From: Candidatus Heimdallarchaeota archaeon
Lineage (GTDB): Archaea > Asgardarchaeota > Heimdallarchaeia > Heimdallarchaeales > Heimdallarchaeaceae
DNA length: 25,514 bases
Direction of reading: 5' to 3'
Assembly: GCA_016839985.1 (NCBI GenBank)
Contig: JAEOTG010000316.1
Span: 1 to 25,514, forward strand
Below are positions 14,902 through 21,454 of this stretch, piece after piece. Numbering within the stretch: the first letter of the stretch is position 1; each line of letters starts with the position of its first letter. A model generated the notes under the pieces. The model did not search any database, was not told where the DNA came from, and saw only the letters and a program-made list of their open reading frames with translations. Position numbers and translations under genes: made by a program.

Positions 14902-16191
14902 TTATTCTTTATTTGTATATATACCCAATGCATCATAAACTAAATCGCTTACTGTTGGAGTCTCAATTGGGGCTATCCAGTTATTATCTACTGGACAATA
15001 TTGTGTTAAAACAATAAAAATTACTTCATTTATAGGATCTATTCGGAAAATTGTATCAAAGGCACCACCCCAACCATAGTCCCCAATACCACTCTTTAAC
15101 ATGTTTTCAGCTATTTTAACTATAACACCAAGACCAAAACCAAATCCTTTGTTTCTTTTAATAATTTCAGGATCCTCAAATTCATATAATTGCATATCCA
15201 GATAATCCTTTCCTTTTGGTAAATGATTGGAGATCATAAGATTGATTACATCTTTGGATATAATCCGAACATCATTATATTTTCCTTTATTAAGCATCAT
15301 TAAGCTGAATCTTAAATAATCCTCCAAAGTTGACACCAATCCACCACCTCCTGACAAGAACTTAGGCTTCAAGTAGAATCCTTCATCCAGAATTCCTTCT
15401 ACTTCAATTAAATTTCCTTCATTGTCTTTCGTATATGCTTTGACAAACCGATTTTGTTTCTCATCAGGAACGTAAAAATCAGTATCCTTCATACCTAATT
15501 TATCAAAAACACTTTCTTTAAGAAAGAGGTCTAGTTTCCTTCCTGAGAGTTTCTCAATTAATAAACCTAATATATCAATACCCCAGGCATACCAAAAATG
15601 TGAACCTGGTTCAAAAGCTAAAGGTAGTGTTGCCAGACTCCTACTAAATTTTTCCAAATCATCCAATTGTTGGAATGATTCAAGTACCGCTTTGATTCTA
15701 TTCTCACTTGTAATTTCAAATTTTTCTCCATATAATTTGTCAATAGGAACACCAGGATAGAAACCATAACTAAGTCCAGAAGTATGAGTGAAAAGATGTT
15801 TTATTGTTATCCTTTCTTTAGCTTCTTCTAATTCTACTTCACCAGTTTCTTCATTATATGATTTCAAAACTTTCAGTGACTTATACTCAGGTAAATACTT
15901 CTCAAGTGGATCATCTAAATCGAATTTTCCCTCATCATAAAGAATTAAAGCTGCTAAACAGACAATTGGTTTAGTCATTGAATAGATTCTAAAAATATCA
16001 TCAAATTCAATTGGTATATTCTTCTTCTTATCCTTCCAACCAAATTTATTGCAATATGCTAATTTTCCTTTCTGATAAACAACGCACAGAATGCTACCAG
16101 TTTCATTATCATTTACTAATTTTTGAAACTCTTTTGTCAGTTCTGCAAAGGATTTTGGACTTATTTTTTCAGTTTTCATTAAATCAAACAT
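14902..16191 (-). CDS. Serine hydrolase, beta-lactamase-fold esterase (family VIII-like)
   Basis: This 429-residue protein has the class C beta-lactamase/penicillin-binding fold. The nucleophile motif is SMTK at 71-74 (SxxK), the catalytic Tyr is probably Y201 in YAWG, and the third motif is GYGWGGAF, with WGG in the place of KTG. That set is the pattern of family VIII carboxylesterases rather than beta-lactamases. HTSGLSYGF and LGLLIEKLSG are other hallmarks of the family. There is no signal peptide, so it is likely cytoplasmic and acts on an ester or amide of unknown identity. The frame starts at ATG 16191; an in-frame ATG at residue 5 is also possible. It stands alone, downstream of the orphan tRNA half's promoter-like region on the same strand. 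Confidence 0.87.
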   Translation of the reverse strand: MFDLMKTEKISPKSFAELTKEFQKLVNDNETGSILCVVYQKGKLAYCNKFGWKDKKKNIPIEFDDIFRIYSMTKPIVCLAALILYDEGKFDLDDPLEKYLPEYKSLKVLKSYNEETGEVELEEAKERITIKHLFTHTSGLSYGFYPGVPIDKLYGEKFEITSENRIKAVLESFQQLDDLEKFSRSLATLPLAFEPGSHFWYAWGIDILGLLIEKLSGRKLDLFLKESVFDKLGMKDTDFYVPDEKQNRFVKAYTKDNEGNLIEVEGILDEGFYLKPKFLSGGGGLVSTLEDYLRFSLMMLNKGKYNDVRIISKDVINLMISNHLPKGKDYLDMQLYEFEDPEIIKRNKGFGFGLGVIVKIAENMLKSGIGDYGWGGAFDTIFRIDPINEVIFIVLTQYCPVDNNWIAPIETPTVSDLVYDALGIYTNKE

Positions 16192-16294
16192 TAATTCTTT
16201 GTTTTTATAACATTTTTCTATCTAATTCGTTTAATAAATAGTGACAATCAAAATACTTTTTATTGGATTACCTTCAAACTCTTTGCAGAAAACA

Positions 16295-16369
16295 GCCTCG
16301 GTAACTCAGAGGCAGAGTGATTGACTTGTAATCAATTAGTCGGGGGTTCAAGTCCCCCCCGAGGCTCCA
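16295..16369 (+). tRNA. tRNA-Thr(TGT)
   Basis: The acceptor GCCTCGG pairs with CCGAGGC, followed by discriminator T and an encoded CCA (16367-16369). The D-arm is ACTC/GAGT, the anticodon arm ATTGA-CTTGTAA-TCAAT gives anticodon TGT, and the T-arm is GGGGG-TTCAAGT-CCCCC. There is no intron. Its last 22 bases overlap the 3' end of the convergent GrpB-family frame. A TATA-like CTTTTTATT lies about 35 bases upstream. Confidence 0.95.
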
Positions 16370-16893
16370 TTTAGAGTTGATCCGGCCTTTTCAATTATCT
16401 TCTGTATGAATTCGCTTTTACCTTCAGTATACTTTTCTCTATCAAACTCATATTTTTTAGCTAGCTCTATTTTTAAATTGCTATACTCTTTCGCTACTTT
16501 AGAATTTGATTTTAAATAATCTCTGAATAAGATGTGGGTTTTCCATTCATGATGATCATTTTCCACAACATGCAGATGGTGTGTTCTGTTTTCTTCATCT
16601 CCTTTTACAAACAAATGTCTCCCAGGGATGCCTTGTTCTCCTCTATATTGAAATCCCAATTCATGCAAAAGCTTAATGATTTTCTCAACATTTGATAGAG
16701 AATCAATTGCAACTGCAATATCTATAATCGGTTTGGCAGCTATACCAGGAATTGCTGTACTCCCAATATGTTGAATACCAATTAGAAATTTATTTATTTT
16801 AGAGGAAATTAGTTTGGATTCTTCTTCAAATATATCTTTCCACTTTTCATTATAGTTTTCTAATTTAACAGTACCACGCTTTAACCCAATCAT
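16348..16893 (-). CDS. GrpB/UPF0157-family nucleotidyltransferase-fold protein
   Basis: This 181-residue protein belongs to the GrpB (UPF0157) family, a nucleotidyltransferase-like fold of unknown role. It has the family N-terminus VKLENYNEKWKDIFEEE, the core HIGSTAIPGIAAKPIIDI (GS followed by a DxD-like acid) and the later GRHLFVKG and HHLHVV segments. The fold and length are typical. The last residues, GASGGT, are translated from the antisense strand of the tRNA-Thr 3' end, and the stop codon lies inside the tRNA. The true conserved protein probably ends earlier. TATTTTTAAA, 22-33 bases before the ATG, suggests a leaderless mRNA. Confidence 0.85.
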   Translation of the reverse strand: MIGLKRGTVKLENYNEKWKDIFEEESKLISSKINKFLIGIQHIGSTAIPGIAAKPIIDIAVAIDSLSNVEKIIKLLHELGFQYRGEQGIPGRHLFVKGDEENRTHHLHVVENDHHEWKTHILFRDYLKSNSKVAKEYSNLKIELAKKYEFDREKYTEGKSEFIQKIIEKAGSTLNGASGGT

Positions 16894-16914
16894 CTAACAA
16901 AATGTAAGTTGTTT

Positions 16915-16926
16915 GTTTAAAAATAT
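16915..16926 (-). promoter_or_regulatory. TATA box of the GrpB-family gene
   Basis: ATATTTTTAAAC on the minus strand lies 22-33 bases before the ATG at 16893, the spacing expected for leaderless initiation. Confidence 0.5.
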
Positions 16927-16974
16927 CTTTTTTGTTGTGTAAAATTTATTACATCTTATATTTTAATTTCTGTA

Positions 16975-17307
16975 ATGATACACTTTGAAGATTTAGCGAA
17001 AGTAGATATAAGAGTTGGACGAGTCATAGATGTTGAAGATTTTCCTGAAGCTAGAAAACCTTCATATAAGCTGATTGTTGATTTTGGGGACGATGTAGGA
17101 GAAAAAAAATCAATAGCTCAGCTTGTTACAAACTATTCCAAAGAAGATTTGATAAATAGAATGATCCTTGCTGTGGTGAATTTTCCTCCGCGTCAAATTG
17201 GTCCGTCTAAATCTGAAGTACTAATAGTAGGTGTTCCTGATGATAAAGGAGAATGTATTTTAATCAAACCAGATTCAAATGTTCCTCTTGGAGGAAAATT
17301 ATATTAG
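16975..17307 (+). CDS. csaA: CsaA-like tRNA-binding-domain protein
   Basis: This 110-residue protein is a free-standing tRNA-binding OB-fold domain of the CsaA/EMAPII/MetRS C-terminal type. The signature is FEDLAKVDIRVGRVIDVEDFPEARKPSYKLIVDFG, followed by SIAQLVTNYS, a hydrophobic strand LAVVNFPPRQIGPSKSEVLIVG and a C-terminal LGGKLY. The length matches CsaA, which is a dimeric tRNA-binding and chaperone-like protein in bacteria. An AT-rich TATA-like stretch about 27-36 bases before the ATG suggests a leaderless mRNA. It is divergent from the GrpB gene. Confidence 0.9.
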   Translation: MIHFEDLAKVDIRVGRVIDVEDFPEARKPSYKLIVDFGDDVGEKKSIAQLVTNYSKEDLINRMILAVVNFPPRQIGPSKSEVLIVGVPDDKGECILIKPDSNVPLGGKLY

Positions 17308-17350
17308 ATATGCAGAATATACGCTTCAATTATCTTGAAAAATAGTTTAA

Positions 17351-17671
17351 CTAGGAACTATCAGCGGTAACAATTTCCATTAATCCCAATATTTCCAATA
17401 ATTTTCTCTCTAAATCTACTCCCACAATTCCTGCTAAAGCTAATGTGCTCAATAAACTTTCAATTAACTCATCCTCGATTGTTGGATCACATTCTAACCC
17501 TTCACAATCATCTAAAATCTGACTAGCAAAAGCGTTCAACATCTTTTCTCCCATGATTCTACTAGGAGTTTTTGGAATATTCATTACATCTAACTGTTTT
17601 ACACTGTTTCTGCTATTAATCAATTCCAGCAATTTTCTTTGTGCTTCGTTTATTGTTACCATGCTCATCAC
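17351..17671 (-). CDS. Small acidic hypothetical protein
   Basis: This frame of 106 residues starts at GTG 17671, or more likely at ATG 17668 or 17662. It is acidic and helical, with the repeated pattern of Leu-rich amphipathic helices (LLELINSRNS, EDELIESLLSTLALAGIVGVDLERKLLEILGLMEIV). Cys pairs at DDCEGLEC are spaced by four residues. I do not recognise a family. It has no membrane segment or signal peptide. The codon use and hydrophobic pattern look real. It borders the candidate replication origin, with transcription pointing away from it, which is the only contextual clue. Confidence 0.6.
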   Translation of the reverse strand: MMSMVTINEAQRKLLELINSRNSVKQLDVMNIPKTPSRIMGEKMLNAFASQILDDCEGLECDPTIEDELIESLLSTLALAGIVGVDLERKLLEILGLMEIVTADSS

Positions 17672-17750
17672 ATATTTTGAGTTTTTACTATTTATACTGA
17701 GATAATATTTATATTTAAAATCATCTAATATATTAACTTAATGATTCATT

Positions 17751-17763
17751 TTTCCACTGGAAA
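17751..17763 (-). repeat. ORB-like dyad 1 (mini-ORB form)
   Basis: On the minus strand it reads TTTCCAGTGGAAA followed by AATGAAT. It has the ORB core but no G-run. Confidence 0.65.
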
Positions 17764-17838
17764 CTTAATAAATAATATGAAAAATTGATGTGCTTTATAT
17801 TTTGACGTTAGAGGCCCTCTATTTCAGGAAAATCGCAT

Positions 17839-17864
17839 TTTCCATCGGAAACATAGGGGAGGGG
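17839..17864 (+). repeat. ORB-like dyad 2 with G-run
   Basis: TTTCCATCGGAAAC is followed by ATA and then GGGGAGGGG. The three-base gap between GGAAAC and the G-run is that of full ORB elements. The dyad centre is ATC instead of AGT or ACT. The left half is also the 3' arm of a hairpin GGAAAA-TCGCA-TTTTCC at 17827-17843. Confidence 0.65.
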
Positions 17865-17974
17865 CTGTTTTGAGGGGGTTAGAATTTATTTTTTTGTTTT
17901 ATCCTTTTTGTCGGGATTTTAAACACAGGTTTTTGTCGGTTAGTGTAATACCCAAGCAATACTACAAAGATTTG

Positions 17975-17995
17975 AAGTACAAATAATTTGTACTT
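17975..17995. repeat. Perfect 21-base palindrome
   Basis: Arms AAGTACAAAT and ATTTGTACTT meet around a single A. Perfect symmetry over 21 bases suggests a dimeric protein binding site rather than an RNA hairpin, because the loop would be one base. Confidence 0.7.
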
Positions 17996-18102
17996 TTGCA
18001 CAAAGCAATGTCTAATCGAAACAAACAATGATTACAGTCTTTTTTACTATTCTTTTGTCAATTAGAAAAATCTTAATTTCTCTTCATTTTTCTTTTAAAC
18101 AA

Positions 18103-18115
18103 TTTCCAGTGGAAA
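18103..18115 (+). repeat. ORB-like dyad 3 (mini-ORB form)
   Basis: TTTCCAGTGGAAA followed by TGAAT. It is the inverted counterpart of dyad 1, sharing the same core and the TGAAT extension. Confidence 0.65.
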
Positions 18116-18167
18116 TGAATAAATAGAATTTTTGAAGAATAACAAAAAAGAGTTTGCTTATCGAAAC

Positions 18168-18175
18168 TTTAAAAA
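18168..18175 (+). promoter_or_regulatory. TATA box of tRNA-Ala
   Basis: TTTAAAAA lies 36-43 bases before the tRNA 5' end, which implies a short 5' leader removed by RNase P. Confidence 0.45.
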
Positions 18176-18210
18176 AAGGAAGAAAAGAAGACAGTTAGAC
18201 AGTTTTGGCA

Positions 18211-18286
18211 GGGCTGGTAGATCAGTTGGAAGATCGTCTCGCTTGCACCGAGAAGGCCTCGGGTTCAAGTCCCGACCAGTCCACCA
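18211..18286 (+). tRNA. tRNA-Ala(TGC)
   Basis: The acceptor GGGCTGG pairs with CCAGTCC and includes the G3-U70 wobble pair that identifies alanine tRNAs. The D-arm is GATC/GATC, the anticodon arm TCTCG-CTTGCAC-CGAGA gives anticodon TGC, and the T-arm is TCGGG-TTCAAGT-CCCGA. Discriminator A and CCA (18284-18286) are encoded. There is no intron. Confidence 0.95.
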
Positions 18287-18350
18287 TTTTTAAACTAAAC
18301 TAACGCTTCTTGGAAAGACTTTTCTTATGTTAGTGAAATAACAATTAGAT

Positions 18351-19298
18351 ATGATGTTTTCTGTTGTAATTCCTGTTTTTAATGAAGAGGATAATGTGAA
18401 ACCTTTATACAATGAATTGAAAGAAGTTCTTACAAAACTTTCAAAAGAATTTGAAATAATATTTGTTGATGATGGTTCTACAGATAATACACTGTTTAAG
18501 CTCCTCTCTATTATTGAACAAGGTGAAAAAAAACTTCAAGTCATTCAGCTTCGACGACGATTTGGAAAGAGTCCAGCTCTCACTGCAGGTTTTCAATCTG
18601 TAAAAGGAGAGATAATCATTACTTTAGACGGTGATGGACAAGATGATCCACACAACATTCCATCACTCATTAAGAAACTAAACGACTTTGATGTGGTTTG
18701 CGGATGGCGTTGTAAACGTAAAGATACTTTCTTTCTGAAAAAATTACCCTCAAAAATTTATAATTTTCTTAATCGTAAGTTCAATCGCTTAAGAATTCAT
18801 GACAGTGGTTGTACGCTTAGAGTCTACCGTAAAGAAGCAATTGAGGATATTATTCTCCTTGGGGGTGATCATAGGTATTTGCCAGCAATTCTGCAAAATA
18901 GAGGATTTAGTATAACGGAAGTTAAAGTTAACCACAGACCACGTCTTAAGGGAAAATCAAAGTATGGTTATAAAAGAATCTTTACAGGTTTTGCAGATTT
19001 GTTTACTATTAGATTTCTTTTTAATTATGGTCAACGCCCACTGCGTTTTTTCTTTAAAATGGGAATTCTATCTATTGTGATAGCAATAGGTTTGGGGATT
19101 TATTTATTAGTTATGAAATATGGATATAATCAAGGTGCGAATATCGGATCATTATTACTAACAATTTTACTTGGTTTAGGTGGTGTTCAGCTCTTCTTTA
19201 TGGGTTTTCTATCAGAACTAATAGTACGTAGACGTATTGTAAAAACAGACCTATACAGTATAAAGAGAGTATACAATTATGAAGAAAAAAAGAAGTAA
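18351..19298 (+). CDS. Family 2 glycosyltransferase, dolichyl-phosphate sugar synthase-like
   Basis: This 315-residue protein has a GT-A domain at its N-terminus: SVVIPVFNEEDNV, IIFVDDGSTD and the metal-binding TLDGDGQDDP. The segment SGCTLRVYRKEA and GDHRYLPA are typical of the DPM1/GtrB-type group, which transfers a sugar from a nucleotide donor to a polyprenyl phosphate. Two C-terminal membrane helices (about 237-257 and 264-290) and a basic tail anchor it, as in GtrB-like enzymes. The product would be a dolichyl-phosphate sugar used for N-glycans or other cell-surface glycans. The next gene, a flippase-like membrane protein, converges with a gap of two bases and fits the same pathway. Confidence 0.88.
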   Translation: MMFSVVIPVFNEEDNVKPLYNELKEVLTKLSKEFEIIFVDDGSTDNTLFKLLSIIEQGEKKLQVIQLRRRFGKSPALTAGFQSVKGEIIITLDGDGQDDPHNIPSLIKKLNDFDVVCGWRCKRKDTFFLKKLPSKIYNFLNRKFNRLRIHDSGCTLRVYRKEAIEDIILLGGDHRYLPAILQNRGFSITEVKVNHRPRLKGKSKYGYKRIFTGFADLFTIRFLFNYGQRPLRFFFKMGILSIVIAIGLGIYLLVMKYGYNQGANIGSLLLTILLGLGGVQLFFMGFLSELIVRRRIVKTDLYSIKRVYNYEEKKK

Positions 19299-19300
19299 TG

Positions 19301-20344
19301 TCAATTTTTTCTTCTCCTTCTGAAAAGTAATATAATTCCCCCTATTATTCCTGGAATAAGCATGTTTAGTGTTGTTTGAATCAAAGATGCGCTAAATGCT
19401 ATTTCAGTTCCTATCTGCAAGCTATAAAAAACTAGCAAAGTTATAGTGGCGTCCCTTATTCCTATTCCACTAATACTTATTGGTACTAGTGACACAATTG
19501 CTGCTATAGACATGATTCCTGTAATTGTAAGCAAAATTTGGAAGGTTAGATATATTTCTGCCATTGAGCTAATAAGAATGCTGACTTGTAAGCCTAAAAG
19601 CATCCAAAAAACAAATGTAAGAAATATGATTAATAAATAATCCCTTGTTTTGAAATGTGCTAAATTTGAATAATATTCATCTATAAATTTAATAGATTTG
19701 GAGTTATCCTGTGTCTTCTCGCTCTCTTTTTCCCCTAAAATTTCTTGATTATTTTTTTCTTTTCTATTACGTATCCTTACTAATAACATAACGATTTTTT
19801 TTATAATCTGTGAATTAAACATTAATATTGTAATTACAAGAATTAAAATCAAACCCGATGCAAGAGACCATTTAGTTATTCCTTCAAGCTGTGTAATAAA
19901 GAAAGGCAATGCTATCAAAGCAAAGAAACCTATACTTATCAGATCCATTATTCTATCTAAAATTGCACTGAAAAAACTTGTAGTTTCTTTTGTATCCGTC
20001 CATTTCGATAAATAATAAGCTCGAACTACATCACCAACTTTAGCAGGAGTTACAGAAGCACCAAAAGCACCAATTAAAATCAATTCCATTGTTCTTAGCA
20101 GGCTTATTCTGATATCTAATTTATGTAAAATAAAATGCCATCTGAGAATTTTTAGAAGAATCAGTGTTATCATTAGTAATATTACACTTACTATAGACCA
20201 AGCACTTAATCTCGTTATTGCTGCTATTATTTGTGTTGGTTCAAATCTAAAAATAAGGTAGATAATTAATCCTAGAGTAATGGCAACTGCAAAGATATTC
20301 TGAAATATTCTAAGGTGTTTTTTTTCAATTTTAATCTTTTTCAC
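19301..20344 (-). CDS. Flippase-like membrane protein, UPF0104/AglD C-terminal-like
   Basis: This 347-residue protein has about eight membrane helices and the family signature GAFGASVTPAKVGDVVRAYYLSKW, then ILDRIMDLISIGFFAL and VPISISGIGIRDATI near the C-terminus. These mark the lysylphosphatidylglycerol-synthase transmembrane (UPF0104) family, which in archaea is often fused or adjacent to glycosyltransferases as in AglD. A role in flipping or handling lipid-linked sugars is likely but not shown. The start is GTG at 20344; its GTGA overlaps the TGA stop of the upstream epimerase gene, which signals translational coupling. A charged loop (RNRKEKNNQEILGEKESEKT) divides the membrane part. Confidence 0.87.
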   Translation of the reverse strand: MKKIKIEKKHLRIFQNIFAVAITLGLIIYLIFRFEPTQIIAAITRLSAWSIVSVILLMITLILLKILRWHFILHKLDIRISLLRTMELILIGAFGASVTPAKVGDVVRAYYLSKWTDTKETTSFFSAILDRIMDLISIGFFALIALPFFITQLEGITKWSLASGLILILVITILMFNSQIIKKIVMLLVRIRNRKEKNNQEILGEKESEKTQDNSKSIKFIDEYYSNLAHFKTRDYLLIIFLTFVFWMLLGLQVSILISSMAEIYLTFQILLTITGIMSIAAIVSLVPISISGIGIRDATITLLVFYSLQIGTEIAFSASLIQTTLNMLIPGIIGGIILLFRRRRKN

Positions 20345-21330
20345 ACTAGATTAGCCTCTTGTAACCACTCATATGCATCTTCAAGAGTTTTCTGCAGATC
20401 GTATTTGGGTTTAAATCCAACTACTTCCTCTAATTTAGATGAATCATATCTTCTTGATGCAACAAATCTTGTTATTCTTCTTCTAGTAATTGAGGGTTCT
20501 TTTCTAGTGATTTTTCCAATTGCTTCACCAAGAAGACCAACAGTATAAGCTAGCTGATAATTAATGCGCATGAAATTAGGTTTCTTTTCACATATAGCCC
20601 CTATTTTCTCGAATACCGCTTTAACGGTTGTAGTTGCCCCTACAATGTTGAAAGCTTCACCATTAGCTTTTTCTTCCTCACCACACATAATCAATGCTTT
20701 TGCTAGATCTTTATGATGAACAAGCGACATAATTGCTTTCCCACCTTTAATCAATGGGATTTTCTTGTCTTTCAAAATGTATTCGAATAATTTGGGAGCC
20801 AATTGTCTATCTCTCGGACCAAGGATGTAATTAGGTCTTAGAGCAGTCGCAAAGAAACCATGTTTCTTTGAATATTTGAATACTTCTTGTTCAGCAAGCC
20901 ATTTACTGGTTTGATATGCATTGTCACCTTTCTTAGGATGGGTTTCTTTGATAGGATAAGGAGGAAGCTTATAACCATAAATTCCTACAGAGCTAACAAA
21001 GATAAATTTCTTACACTTGTTTTTAACAAAAGATTCTAACAAATTCTTTGTACCTACATGATTGGCATCATAATACATTTGTGTAGGTAAATTCTCTCTA
21101 GCATCTCCTGCGATGTGATAGACTATATCAACACCATCACAGGCTTTATCAAGAGAAGCTTGATCTGTTAAATCACCTTTTACAAATTCTATTCCTAAAT
21201 CAACTAATTCTTTTTGAGGTTCTTTTGACCTATATAGTGCAAAAATTTCTTTTCCATCATATTTTTTCAAAAGCTCTTTAATTGTAAAATAACCTATACC
21301 ACTTGTTCCTCCTGTGACTAGTATTTTCAT
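20341..21330 (-). CDS. NAD-dependent epimerase/dehydratase (extended SDR)
   Basis: This 329-residue extended short-chain dehydrogenase starts with the NAD-binding LVTGGTSGIGYFTIKELL (GxxGxxG). The SSVGIYG segment carries the catalytic Ser, and Y139 and K143 in YQTSK are the YxxxK pair. LRPNYILGPRDRQLAP and MSLVHHKDLAKAL are typical of sugar-nucleotide epimerases and sterol-dehydrogenase-like SDRs. The product is probably a modified nucleotide sugar, but the family is broad. It is the first gene of a two-gene operon with the flippase-like gene (GTGA overlap). Confidence 0.88.
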   Translation of the reverse strand: MKILVTGGTSGIGYFTIKELLKKYDGKEIFALYRSKEPQKELVDLGIEFVKGDLTDQASLDKACDGVDIVYHIAGDARENLPTQMYYDANHVGTKNLLESFVKNKCKKFIFVSSVGIYGYKLPPYPIKETHPKKGDNAYQTSKWLAEQEVFKYSKKHGFFATALRPNYILGPRDRQLAPKLFEYILKDKKIPLIKGGKAIMSLVHHKDLAKALIMCGEEEKANGEAFNIVGATTTVKAVFEKIGAICEKKPNFMRINYQLAYTVGLLGEAIGKITRKEPSITRRRITRFVASRRYDSSKLEEVVGFKPKYDLQKTLEDAYEWLQEANLV

Positions 21331-21356
21331 GATAATCTTTTGAAAATTAGAACACC

Positions 21357-21365
21357 TATATTTAA
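21357..21365 (-). promoter_or_regulatory. TATA box of the epimerase/flippase operon
   Basis: TTAAATATA on the minus strand lies 27-35 bases before the ATG at 21330, which indicates a leaderless or nearly leaderless transcript. Confidence 0.55.
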
Positions 21366-21454
21366 CATTTTAGAATTATATTTCATGTGAAGTCAAAAAA
21401 AATTAACTTCTATTCAAGCGAAACGCTTTTTTAAGCCACTTTTGTAGTTCACCT

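Larger units (their letters stand above)
17672..18210. other. Candidate chromosomal replication origin (gene-free, ORB-like dyads)
   Basis: No open frame of note lies in these 539 bases. They hold three 13-base dyads of the form TTTCC-N3-GGAAA (17751-17763, 17839-17851, 18103-18115), two G-runs (17856-17864 and 17874-17878), a perfect 21-base palindrome (17975-17995), a direct repeat TTTTTGTCGG (17905-17914 and 17930-17939) and very AT-rich flanks. TTCCAGTGGAAA is the core of the archaeal origin recognition box bound by Orc1/Cdc6, and the full box has a G-run a few bases after GGAAAC, as seen at the middle copy. The outer two copies are inverted relative to each other. No orc1/cdc6 gene is in the window, so the call rests on the motif set. 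Confidence 0.68.

Noticed and set aside
14902..16191. A true beta-lactamase conferring resistance
   Set aside because: The third motif is WGG rather than KTG and there is no signal peptide; an esterase of the same fold fits better.
17905..17939. CRISPR-like repeat from two copies of TTTTTGTCGG
   Set aside because: There are only two 10-base copies, with no further units and no cas genes.
17975..17995. The palindrome as a hairpin terminator
   Set aside because: A one-base loop is not possible in RNA without melting the stem, no gene ends next to it, and archaeal terminators rely on T-runs.
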